Source: Phycisphaerales bacterium (lineage in GTDB: Bacteria > Planctomycetota > Phycisphaerae > Sedimentisphaerales > Anaerobacaceae). Taken from it: a DNA stretch of 64,000 nt. The DNA is taken from the NCBI GenBank assembly GCA_030602885.1, contig JAUVYV010000001.1, positions 1 through 64,000 of the forward strand, written 5' to 3'. Shown here in pieces: positions 53,270 through 62,000 of the stretch; the stretch's first letter is position 1, and each line of letters begins with the position of its first letter. The notes under the pieces are model-generated. The model ran no database searches. It saw nothing but the letters and a program-made list of their open reading frames with translations, and was not told where the DNA came from. Both the position numbers and the translations under genes were made by a program.

Positions 53270-54043
53270 ATTCAGATCGAACAGCTAAAGGAGCTTCTGG
53301 AGCAGGTAAAAACCGGCGAGATTACCATCGACGAGGCGGTCGAGAATCTTCGTCATCTGCCCTTCGAGGACCTCGGCTTTGCCCATGTGGACCACCATCG
53401 CCAGATTCGTCGCGGCTACCCTGAGGTGATTTACTGTCCGGGCAAGACGAACGAGCAGATAATCAAGATTTTCTCAGCTCTTGCTGCCAAAGGCAATAAC
53501 GTCCTGGCGACACGAGCAGAAGAGCGCGTCTTTAATGCATTGGCTGAAACAGGGCAGTTTGCTGACGTTCGCTACGAGAAACTGGCCAGGGCGATTGTGC
53601 TCGAACAAAAGAAAGTCGAGCCCTCGAAATCGGCGATTCCGATTGTAACGGCCGGTACAGCCGACCTGCCCGTCGCAGAGGAGGCGAGAGTCACCGCCGA
53701 GATTATGGGCCAACGAACAGAAGTGATATGCGATGTCGGCGTGGCCGGCCTGCACCGGCTGCTCAGCCATGTTCAAAAGTTGCAGGATGCCAACGTTATT
53801 ATTGTCGTTGCAGGTATGGAAGGGGCGCTGGCCAGTGTCGTGGGCGGCCTGGTGAGCTGCCCTGTGATTGCCGTGCCGACCAGCGTCGGCTACGGCGCCT
53901 GCTTCGAGGGGCTTTCGGCACTTCTGACGATGCTTAACAGTTGCGCAGCAGGGGTTAGCGTCGTCAATATCGACAACGGCTTTTCAGCGGCCGTTACCGC
54001 GACGCTAATTAACAGAAAAATCGAACAGGCCGGTTCTAAGTGA
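53270..54043 (+). CDS. larB: LarB-like AIR-carboxylase-family protein with apparent ATT start
   Basis: LarB carboxylates nicotinic acid adenine dinucleotide to begin synthesis of the nickel-pincer cofactor; it is a PurE relative. The frame encodes about 257 residues. LKELLEQVKTGEITIDEAVE, LPFEDLGFAHVDHHRQIRRG and GYPEVIYCPGKT match the family N-terminus. The PurE-like core has AGTADLPVAEEARVTAEIMG and VAGMEGALASVVGGLVSCPV. Upstream of the conserved N-terminus no ATG, GTG or TTG is in frame before a stop at 53264; ATT at 53270 is the likely start, with AGGTGAG just before. GTG 53387 would delete the first ~40 conserved residues. larC and larE are not here. The stop overlaps the next gene. Confidence 0.88.
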   Translation: MQIEQLKELLEQVKTGEITIDEAVENLRHLPFEDLGFAHVDHHRQIRRGYPEVIYCPGKTNEQIIKIFSALAAKGNNVLATRAEERVFNALAETGQFADVRYEKLARAIVLEQKKVEPSKSAIPIVTAGTADLPVAEEARVTAEIMGQRTEVICDVGVAGLHRLLSHVQKLQDANVIIVVAGMEGALASVVGGLVSCPVIAVPTSVGYGACFEGLSALLTMLNSCAAGVSVVNIDNGFSAAVTATLINRKIEQAGSK

Positions 54044-54918
54044 CAGGAATGAAAAGGGTTACAAACATCCCAAAGTTAAAGTCGAGAGCTGCCGATGCCC
54101 ACAAGGGCGACTTCGGCAAGATAGTCATAATCGCCGGCAGTGTCGGTATGAGCGGTGCCGCAGCCCTGGCGGGCAGGAGCGCACTGCGGGCCGGTGCGGG
54201 ACTGGTCAGAGTCGCGGTACCAAAAAGTATCCTGCCGATTGTGGCCTCAATTGAGCCGTCATTTACCACTGTTGCTTTGCCCGAGGACAACGCCGGGCGG
54301 ATATCCGCAAACGCAATCAATGGTGTCCTAAACCTTGTGGCAGAAAACGATTGCGTTGCTTTCGGCCCGGGCGTTGGAGTGAGCCAAGGTGTGCGCTGCG
54401 TCCTGCACAAGCTCATCAAACAGAATGGGCTCAAGCTCGTAATCGACGCTGACGGCCTGAATAACCTGTGCAAAATCGTGGATTGGAGCGCAGAATCAAG
54501 GGCGAAGGTGATTTTGACTCCTCATCCGGGTGAGATGAAGCGGCTGTGGGCATCGGTTTTCAGGGAGAAAATGCCTTCTGAACGGCAAGAACAGGCGATT
54601 GAGATGGCAAAAAGGACAAAAACCGTGGTGGTTTTAAAGGGGGCGGGAACTGTAGTTACTGATGGAAAAAGGGTTTATGTGAACCGGACGGGCAATCCCG
54701 GGATGGCGACGGCTGGGGCGGGCGATGTGCTGACGGGCGTGATTGCTGCACTGCTCGGGCAGGGGATGAGTGAGCTAAATGCTGCTATTTTAGGGGTTTA
54801 TGTTCATGGGCTGGCGGGAGATTTGGCGGCGGAGAAGGTTGGAGAGGTCAGCTTGATAGCTACTGATATAGCGGAATTTCTGTGCAAATCCTTCCAAAAG
54901 TGTTCGAAAAGTTCCTGA
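54040..54918 (+). CDS. nnrD: ADP/ATP-dependent NAD(P)H-hydrate dehydratase
   Basis: Repairs damaged NAD(P)HX. 292 residues, ribokinase-like YjeF C-terminal domain: HKGDFGKIVIIAGSVGMSGA, VIDADGLNNL, ILTPHPGEMKRL, KGAGTVVTDGKRVYVNRTGN and the catalytic NPGMATAGAGDVLTG. The N-terminal epimerase (NnrE) half is absent. GTG 54040 overlaps the larB stop by four bases; ATG 54049 is an alternative. The dispersed repeat copy B ends about 40 bases after its stop. Confidence 0.95.
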   Translation: MTGMKRVTNIPKLKSRAADAHKGDFGKIVIIAGSVGMSGAAALAGRSALRAGAGLVRVAVPKSILPIVASIEPSFTTVALPEDNAGRISANAINGVLNLVAENDCVAFGPGVGVSQGVRCVLHKLIKQNGLKLVIDADGLNNLCKIVDWSAESRAKVILTPHPGEMKRLWASVFREKMPSERQEQAIEMAKRTKTVVVLKGAGTVVTDGKRVYVNRTGNPGMATAGAGDVLTGVIAALLGQGMSELNAAILGVYVHGLAGDLAAEKVGEVSLIATDIAEFLCKSFQKCSKSS

Positions 54919-55115
54919 AACGGTGGGCAGGATGGGAGGGATAGGGGGCCCTGGGGGGTTTCGAAATTGGGTTCGTTTTGGGTTTGATTGGGTTTGGTTT
55001 GGGTTTGTTTGGGCTGAAATTGGGTTTGAATTGGGTTTGAATTGGGTTTGTTTGGGGTTTGCTTTTTTGTCGCATTTTCCAAGAAATTTCCTGTAAGTCC
55101 TTTCTGCGCATAGCG

Positions 55116-55304
55116 TTAAATGTTGTCTAATAATTTTGACATTGGGTTTGTTTTGCATAAAAAGGTTGTAAATTGCCAGCAAGTTAAGTTGGGCAATATA
55201 GGCGGTTTGTTTTTTAGACACAGATTTACACAGATTAACACTGATTTTTGAAAAAGTTCAAGGGCTGAGGAATAGAATATAACATCTTGTAAATGCGTGG
55301 GCAT
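55116..55304 (-). CDS. Possible 62-aa protein encoded by repeat copy B
   Basis: ATG 55304 is preceded at seven bases by GGAGGG (55317-55312 on the minus strand). 62 residues, colinear with the 63-aa frame of copy A and ending at the equivalent stop. The middle and C-terminal half are almost identical. As in copy A, the excess of amino-acid-changing differences gives no support for selection on the protein. Confidence 0.22.
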   Translation of the reverse strand: MPTHLQDVIFYSSALELFQKSVLICVNLCLKNKPPILPNLTCWQFTTFLCKTNPMSKLLDNI

Positions 55305-55359
55305 TGTTGAACCCTCCGAGTTTAGGATACCGTATTAACTTTCTATTCGTTAGATGCGT

Positions 55360-55388
55360 ATTATACAATATGGGAAGTTAGATGTCAA
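55360..55388 (-). promoter_or_regulatory. Consensus promoter inside repeat copy B
   Basis: Minus strand TTGACA (55388-55383), 17 bp and TATAAT (55365-55360). Identical hexamers and spacing to copy A. Confidence 0.8.
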
Positions 55389-55394
55389 GTGAAA

Positions 55395-56078
55395 TTTTTG
55401 GGAATTTAACCGTAGAGTAATTTCTTTAGACAGGATTACAGGATTTGGATGGATTTTGTCTTTGGTAGAGAGAGTTGCGGGGGTGGATTTTTGGGGTAAA
55501 AATGGGGGTTGGTGCGACGAAAACGCGCGAAAGGACATGAAGAAATTGGAACCACGGATGGGCACGGATTGGCACGGATTTTAAGCCACAGAGAACACCG
55601 AGGACACAGAGATTTTTTTGACACTGATTCACACTGATGAACGCGGATTTTCACCACCCCTTGGGGGCAAGCGAAGTCTCGAGGACACTAAGAAACAAAA
55701 AAGTTCAAACCACGGATCCGTTCGACAAGCTCAGGACAGGTTGTCACGGATTCCGGCTTCGCCGAAGGCTACCCGGCTACGGCTTGGCGCCTACGCCGAG
55801 ACGAGCGCCGGGACAAGTAACACGGATTTTTGTTAGATACGAGATATTAGCGACTCCACAGGATGCCTTACGGCATTACGGCGGAGCGACTAATTCGCCG
55901 CGGGGGCTTTCATTAGCTTAACTGCCCGCCCTGCGTAGCACGCAGTGCGTAGAAGGGCTCAACTGCCTGTCCCGGCGTCCTGTCCGGCATAGCGTAGCGA
56001 AGACGGAAGCATTAGTGAAGGCGGGTTGTAAAACAAGAAAAAAAGAAGTATTATAGCAGATGCTACAATGAGATAGTG
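55395..56078. repeat. Patch of short dispersed repeats, no gene
   Basis: Contains ACCACGGATGGGCACGGATT (55551-55570, matched inverted at 133-153), a CACAGAGAACACCGAGGACA unit near 55589, TTCGACAAGCTCAGGACAGG near 55718, and inverted segments such as GGCTTCGCCGAAGGC near 55762. I recall such phrases as multi-copy short repeats in planctomycete and related draft genomes. Short open frames across them are by-products. Confidence 0.6.
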
Positions 56079-57428
56079 TTATCGAAACAATTGGGGGGTT
56101 GTCAGTTTGTCTTTGGAATTCTCTAAAGAAGAAACTTCGGCAGCATCTACCTTAAACTTTTTCCTGCGCGTCATAAGAGTAATTCCATCCTTCGTAAGAC
56201 AGTAAGTTCCTGTCTCGCTCTCGGTAAGAGAGGTCAAGATTTTCTTCCATCCTTCTTTTCTGCTTTGCGTAAGGGTAGTTTGAAGCGTGGAGAGCCATTT
56301 TACAGCACAATGAAAACGCATTGCGCTGCTATATACCTTATACAGTTTGAATGCTCTCATATAAGCCCGGTCGATAAGAGAAATCAAGCCGACTGGATCC
56401 TTGCCGTTATTATTTGCACCAAATGGAGGCAGTAACGCCTCCAAATCATTCCATAATTTCACCTTGTCAGATTTCTTTACAACATCTTTGTGTCCGGCAC
56501 ATAGTGCGTCTAAATATGGTTTTGTAAATGTGTTTTCGTAGGGCTTTAAAGAGAATGGAGAAAGGAGATTCATTACTTTGTTTTCAATCGCGCTGAATTT
56601 TTTGGTTCCAACGGCGCAGAAAACATGTTCCTTAAGAATCTCCGATAAAACGCTCAGAAGCTCTCCTCTGGCTTGGAGAGCAAGTCGTTGAACAGATTCT
56701 TGGTGGTAGTGGGGGCTTATCTCAAATCCTATAAAATGTCGTGCTCGTGCTTTAGCAACTTTACATAAAGTGCCACTGCCAGAAAATGGGTCGAGGACAA
56801 CTTCGTTCTCATCAGTTGTAGATAGGACAATCCTGTCAGATATCTCTTCTGGAAATACCGCGATATGCGACGTTTGGTCATTGCTTCCAAACGCTACACG
56901 ATCCACCTCCCAAACGTTGCCAGGATTACGTCCAAAAAGATTATTGCGGGAATCATAGAATTTTGTCGCCTCTCTAACAGAAAAGACATCGAACTTTGAC
57001 TTAGTATTGTTTCGACCCGGCTTAACCCACCAGAGTATTGTTTCATGCTTGTTTGTGAATTTTGCCTTGAAAGCCATGCCTCCCCAATAGCGCCAGATGA
57101 TGCGGTCCTTCAGACGGAATCCCAGTTTCTGAAACAAATTAAACGTAAGATGATCTAAGGGTGTGATATATTCTTCTTCTGTTGTGTAACCTGTTTGCCA
57201 GAAGAGTGCGCCTCCGGGCACTAAAACTCTCTTGCATTCTGATAGTACTCTTTCTATGAAGTCTAAATAATCTCTAGTACCGAGATTATCATTGTAGCCC
57301 TCATAATCCTTTTCGATATTGTAAGGTGGACTTGTGTGTATCGTTCGAATCGAATTGTCGGGTACTTTTGGAAAAAGAGCCAAGCAATCGCCCAATACAA
57401 CTTCGTCGAGAAAATCTATTTGGGTCAT
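56079..57428 (-). CDS. DNA methyltransferase of a restriction-modification system (SPPY type)
   Basis: 449 residues. The catalytic motif SPPY is at 33-36 (HTSPPYNIEKDYEGY) and the AdoMet motif DPFSGSGTLCKVA follows later, so this is a beta-class enzyme; SPPY is most often seen in N4-cytosine methylases. The last ~190 residues form an extra domain, perhaps for target recognition. The start overlaps the stop of the nuclease gene by four bases. Its AT-richer sequence differs from the flanking genes, suggesting transfer. Confidence 0.88.
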   Translation of the reverse strand: MTQIDFLDEVVLGDCLALFPKVPDNSIRTIHTSPPYNIEKDYEGYNDNLGTRDYLDFIERVLSECKRVLVPGGALFWQTGYTTEEEYITPLDHLTFNLFQKLGFRLKDRIIWRYWGGMAFKAKFTNKHETILWWVKPGRNNTKSKFDVFSVREATKFYDSRNNLFGRNPGNVWEVDRVAFGSNDQTSHIAVFPEEISDRIVLSTTDENEVVLDPFSGSGTLCKVAKARARHFIGFEISPHYHQESVQRLALQARGELLSVLSEILKEHVFCAVGTKKFSAIENKVMNLLSPFSLKPYENTFTKPYLDALCAGHKDVVKKSDKVKLWNDLEALLPPFGANNNGKDPVGLISLIDRAYMRAFKLYKVYSSAMRFHCAVKWLSTLQTTLTQSRKEGWKKILTSLTESETGTYCLTKDGITLMTRRKKFKVDAAEVSSLENSKDKLTTPQLFR

Positions 57429-58456
57429 TTTTTCGTCCCTGATTCTTGAAGCATTCTGGCAACCAGTGGTAAAACTCGCTTAAGGGTACCGCTTGCTCCT
57501 CCACCGCCACTACAGATCCCACCCAAGTTCTCCGGAATATATACTCTTAGGGTATGGAAATAAAATTCTCGTTCCTTGTCAATCTCGTCTGCGTGCTCAC
57601 GTAAGAGTTCTATCCATTTAGTACGGATATCTGAATTTTCGAAATTGTAAAACGATTCGCGTGGAGTGGCAGCTATTTCGTCAACAAATTGCTGATGCTC
57701 GGACAAAAACTGTAAGGCACCATAGTAACAGTGTTTCACATGTCCCTGAAGGCTATGTTTTCCTTTCAACCCTCGATCTATTATCTCACTAGCTAAATCG
57801 GTTTTTTCCCTGCGACAATATTCAAAGAAATCTTCGATTTCTAAAGGAAGGATAGATGGGGCATGGGGGGCTTCTTGCTCGAGAGAATTCCTGAGTGTAT
57901 CCTCTGCGAGAGCAATTGCGGCATTCAAATCTTCATCTTCTTCTGCAGGACCGTCGGAGGGTTTGGAGATGGCATCAGCCGCTACATCAACGTAATTGGT
58001 AAAAACTTCTGCCTCCACAGGTGTCAAGCGGTCTCTGAAGGTTGATAGTGTAGCCAAGAAGCAGGTTGCGTCCTCTTCCGTCAACTCACAGATTACTTCT
58101 ATGTTACTTGTCATAGCGGACCAAGTCATGTTTGCTGAACCTATTATCACCGTCTCGTCGGAGGATATGTATATTTTCGCGTGTAGGTTGTCTGAAACCC
58201 GAATATCGAATTTTTTCTCCCTGTCCAGAACTAATTGAACCCGCCGCTTCAAGGCTGCCATATCGGCAACACCAGCTCTCCAGTCAAGAGGGCTGAACCG
58301 CGTCCAGAACTCCACCTCCTCTGTAGTACCGAAAAATGGATCCAGCAGTCGAAGGCCTCGCTCGCTGTAGTAAGGGGTACAGATAAGGCCTTTTGCTGCT
58401 CCGGCAAAAGCTTTTTTGATTACCTCTTTGCCCTTTTCGTGGAAGTGTATCATCAC
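57425..58456 (-). CDS. PLD-family restriction endonuclease (probable)
   Basis: 343 residues from GTG 58456; ATG 58453 with AGGAG eight bases before is more likely. A phospholipase-D-type catalytic motif is visible: His92-x-Lys94 in NLHAKIYIS, then IIGSANMTWSAM. A single HKD motif implies a dimeric nuclease, as in BfiI and NgoFVII-type enzymes. The C-terminal half (about 170-343) has no recognised domain and may recognise DNA; it ends with a glycine-rich CSGGGGASG. It is translationally coupled to the methyltransferase, which supports a restriction role. Confidence 0.82.
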   Translation of the reverse strand: MMIHFHEKGKEVIKKAFAGAAKGLICTPYYSERGLRLLDPFFGTTEEVEFWTRFSPLDWRAGVADMAALKRRVQLVLDREKKFDIRVSDNLHAKIYISSDETVIIGSANMTWSAMTSNIEVICELTEEDATCFLATLSTFRDRLTPVEAEVFTNYVDVAADAISKPSDGPAEEDEDLNAAIALAEDTLRNSLEQEAPHAPSILPLEIEDFFEYCRREKTDLASEIIDRGLKGKHSLQGHVKHCYYGALQFLSEHQQFVDEIAATPRESFYNFENSDIRTKWIELLREHADEIDKEREFYFHTLRVYIPENLGGICSGGGGASGTLKRVLPLVARMLQESGTKK

Positions 58457-58668
58457 TTCTGCTCCTGATATTAGATTGCTCTTTTTGATACCTTTGAATT
58501 ATACTCTGTGAACCCCAGAAGACAATTGTTAACTGATATTTTCGATTGTGTGTTGAAATTGGCGTCGTGTTGCCGTAGGCCGCCCCAGTTAGATAGCAGA
58601 CGGCGCATCTCATGGGCAGGCAACCGGAAGCGGCCAAATAAATCAGTCAAATCCGCGTTAATCCGTGG
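58457..58668. other. Intergenic region upstream of the restriction genes
   Basis: It holds the presumed promoter of the restriction genes, not clearly identified, and a repeat remnant AATCCGCGTTAATCCGTGG near 58649-58667 of the same type as at 133-153. Confidence 0.45.
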
Positions 58669-58941
58669 CTAAACAAAACTTTCGATTTTCTCATCGCAAA
58701 TACGCTTCGTCAGTCTCTGCAGTCTCTTCACTCTCGCCGCTAAATATTCCAATTGTTTCTTTGTGATTTTGTAATCCTTTTTATAACGGGCGTCGATGTA
58801 TGCCTTTTTTAATAGCTTAAAAGCTATTTCGTCGCTCGTCGCCCGTCTCTCGTGACTCGTAGTTTGCGGGAAGACCTTCAGAAATTTCGGGCTGAAGCTC
58901 ACAGCTTTGTGCTCCGGCAGATGTGTAAGCGATTTCTTCAT
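58669..58941 (-). pseudogene. Internally deleted nucleotidyltransferase-HEPN gene
   Basis: The frame encodes 90 residues. MKKSLTHLPEHK is the usual start of MNT-type nucleotidyltransferase proteins, and AYIDARYKKDYKITKKQLEYL with VKRLQRLTKRICDEKIESF is the end of the HEPN half. The ~190 residues normally between, with the GSxxRG catalytic motif, are missing. They are replaced by a segment containing a CGTCGCTCGTCGCC-type repeat (58830-58860). It is probably the remnant of a toxin-antitoxin-like gene. The family assignment is from memory of such sequences. Confidence 0.6.
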
Positions 58942-59051
58942 AGCCGCATATTATGCGGATTCCGCGGATAAGAGCAACGCAAAACAAAGCGGAAAAGCTG
59001 TTCGCCTGAGAAGGGCTTAAAGGTTATACTGTAACCAGAGCACAAGAGGAT

Positions 59052-62000
59052 ATGGAGCTTGGGCGTGACAGTACAGTTCGTGAGATAGTCTCGCGGTTAG
59101 GTGAATCACAAGGGGGGGTGGTGCAAGTCGCGGGTACGTGGGGGTCCTTTGCGCGCATCCTGGGGGCTTACTTATCGAAGGAGGCCGGGCGGCCTATTCT
59201 GTACGTCTGTCCGCATATTGAGATGGGCGATAATGCGGTGGACGATTTGCAGACGTTTGGCGTGGAGGATGTTCAATCGTTAGCGGCGTGGGAGGGCGAG
59301 GAGGATATAGCAGATGCGACGGACGAGGTGCGTGGGGAGCGGCTGAAACTCGTCGCTCGTCTCTCGTCGCTCGTCGCTCGAAAGGATGAGGGCGAAGTCG
59401 TCATGGTGGCGTCGGTGCAGGCGATTTGTCAGCCGGTGCCGAGACCAGAGGCGCTGGCGAAGAGCAGTCTCGAATTGGCGGTGAGGAAAAAGGTGTCGCC
59501 GGAGGAAGCGTGCGAGTGGTTGGTGGAGGGCGGATTCGAGCGTGTGGAGAGGGTTGATTTGCCGGGCCAGTTTGCCAGGCGAGGGGGGATTGTTGATATA
59601 TATGCGCCACTTCTGCTGCGCAGGAAAGAACCCCGCAAGAAAAAAGCGGGGTTAAACATGGATTCCCGCTCCCTCGACTGCGCTCAGGATGACAAAGAGG
59701 GAACGGGGGCGGTGCGTGTGGAGTTTTTTGGGGACGTGGTCGAGAGCGTTCGCGAGATTGATTTGGACACGCAGCGGTCAACGGGGGAACTGCGAGGGAT
59801 AAGTGTGGTTTCGGCGGTGTGCGGGGCGGGCGCGGAGGAGCGGGAGCTGTTTTTGAATATCCTGCCTGAAGATACAATAGTGATACTTGAGGAGCCAAAC
59901 GATATCGAAGAGGTTGCTCGGGTCTATTTAGAGCGGGCAGAAAGCCCGGAGCGGCTCTACGGCTGGGGCGACATCTACGAGACGATGGGCAGATTCACGC
60001 AGCTTCATATATGCAGATTTGCGGCGGCGGAGCCGGGTCCCGGCGCGCCGGGATTGAAGGTCGATGTGCGAAGTGTGCAGCAGTATCAGCACAAGGCGAT
60101 GAGTATTTGGGCGGGACATACCGAGGCATTGGAGGAATTAGTGCAAGAGGCAAAGCGGGGCAAGAAGGTGCTGCTTTACTGCGAGGCGGAGGCGGAGATT
60201 ACGCGGGTGGGGGAGATTATCAAACAGGAACATGGGGAGGTCCCGCCAAAGCTTAGCTTGCTGAAGGGGTATGTGCATCAGGGTTTTGCGATATACTCGC
60301 TTGATACGATAGTGATGAGTCACCATGAGCTGTTCGGGCAGTTTGCTTTGCGGCGGCGGCAGCGGCCTATACGGGCGAGCATGCCGGTTGATACTTTGAG
60401 CGATTTGCAGAAGGGCGACTATGTGGTGCATGCGTCGTATGGGATTGGGAGGTTCAGGGGGATAGAGACAATAAAGGAAAAGGGCGGCCAAAGCGAATAT
60501 CTTACGATTGAGTATGACGGCGGGGTGACGATACAGGTTTCGGTTCGCAATATTGCGCTGGTGCAGAAGTACATAGGGACAAGTCCGAGACGGCCCAAGC
60601 TCAGCAAGGTTGGGTCTAAGCGGTGGGCCAAACAGAAGGAGAAGGTTGCGAGGTCGGTCCGGGATTTAGCGGCGGAGCTGCTGGAGGTACAGGCGAGGCG
60701 TCAGGCGCTCGGGGGGACAGCGTTCGTGGCCGATACGAACTGGCAGAGGGAATTCGAGGAGTCGTTCGCATATCAGGAGACGGCGGACCAGACGACGGCG
60801 GCAGCAGAGATAAAGCGAGATATGGAGCAGGGGAGGGCGATGGACCGATTGCTTTGCGGGGACGTTGGGTACGGCAAGACGGAGCTGGCGATGCGTGCGG
60901 CGTTTAAGGCGGTCGAGGCGGGCAGGCAGGTGGCGGTTTTGGTGCCGACGACGGTGCTCAGTGTGCAGCACGGCAGGACGTTTACGGAGCGGTTTGCGGA
61001 TTTTCCGGTGGTGGTCGAGGTGCTGAACAGGTTCAGGACGCAGACCGAGGCGAAGGATATTGTCTCGCGGACGCGAGCGGGGAAGGTGGATATCCTGATA
61101 GGGACGCATCGGCTGCTGAGCGGGGACGTTCGGTTCGGCGACTTAGGGCTGTTGATAATCGATGAGGAGCAGCGGTTCGGGGTCGAGCACAAGGAGAAGC
61201 TAAAGAGGTTGCGGGTCGATGTTGATATTCTGACGATGACGGCGACGCCGATACCGCGAACGCTTCACATGGCTATGCTGGGTCTGCGAGACATAAGCTC
61301 GTTAGGGACGCCGCCTTTGGATCGGCGCAGTATTGTGACGACGGTGACAGGGTACAATAATGAGCTGATACGAAAGGCGATATTGCGGGAGCTGAACCGG
61401 CAGGGGCAGGTATTTTTCGTTCACAACCGTGTGAAGAGTATCGACAAAAAGGCGTGGGAGATTAGCGAGCTTGTACCGGATGCAAAAGTAACAATCGCTC
61501 ACGGGCAGATGGCCAAAAGCAAATTAGAGAAGGCGATGATAGGGTTTGTTTTGGGCGAGACGGACGTATTAGTGTGCACGACGATAATCGAGTCCGGGCT
61601 GGATATACCGAATGCGAATACGATGATAATCAACGATGCGGACCGGTTTGGCTTGGCGCAGATGCATCAGCTTCGGGGACGTGTGGGGCGTTACAAGCAT
61701 CGAGCGCAAGCATATATGCTGTTGGATGGGTCGCGTAGTATTACGCCTATTGCGGCGAGGCGGCTAAAGGCGATTGAGGAATATTCTCATTTAGGGGCGG
61801 GATTTCGGATTGCTCTGCGTGACTTAGAGATACGCGGGGCAGGGAACATTCTTGGCGCGGAGCAATCGGGACACATTCAGATAGTGGGGTATCAGATGTA
61901 CTGTGAGCTTTTGGCCCGCGCGGTGCGCGAGGTTAGGGGTGAGCCGGTCGAAGCGATACCGTCGGCGGCGGTTGAATTAGGTTTTGCGACATATATACCG

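Larger units (their letters stand above)
54962..55394 (-). repeat. Dispersed ~430-bp repeat, copy B (inverted relative to A)
   Basis: Reverse complement of the 234-655 unit, with the same promoter, Shine-Dalgarno, start and stop of the small frame and AAACCCAATTC-type 3' end. The plus strand of 54962-55060 is a run of GGGTTTG units with at least ten GGG groups. The copies face each other across 54 kb. Confidence 0.85.

Noticed and set aside
55618-55921. Short frames reading PFDKLRTG and similar in the repeat patch
   Set aside because: They are translations of short dispersed repeats without start signals.
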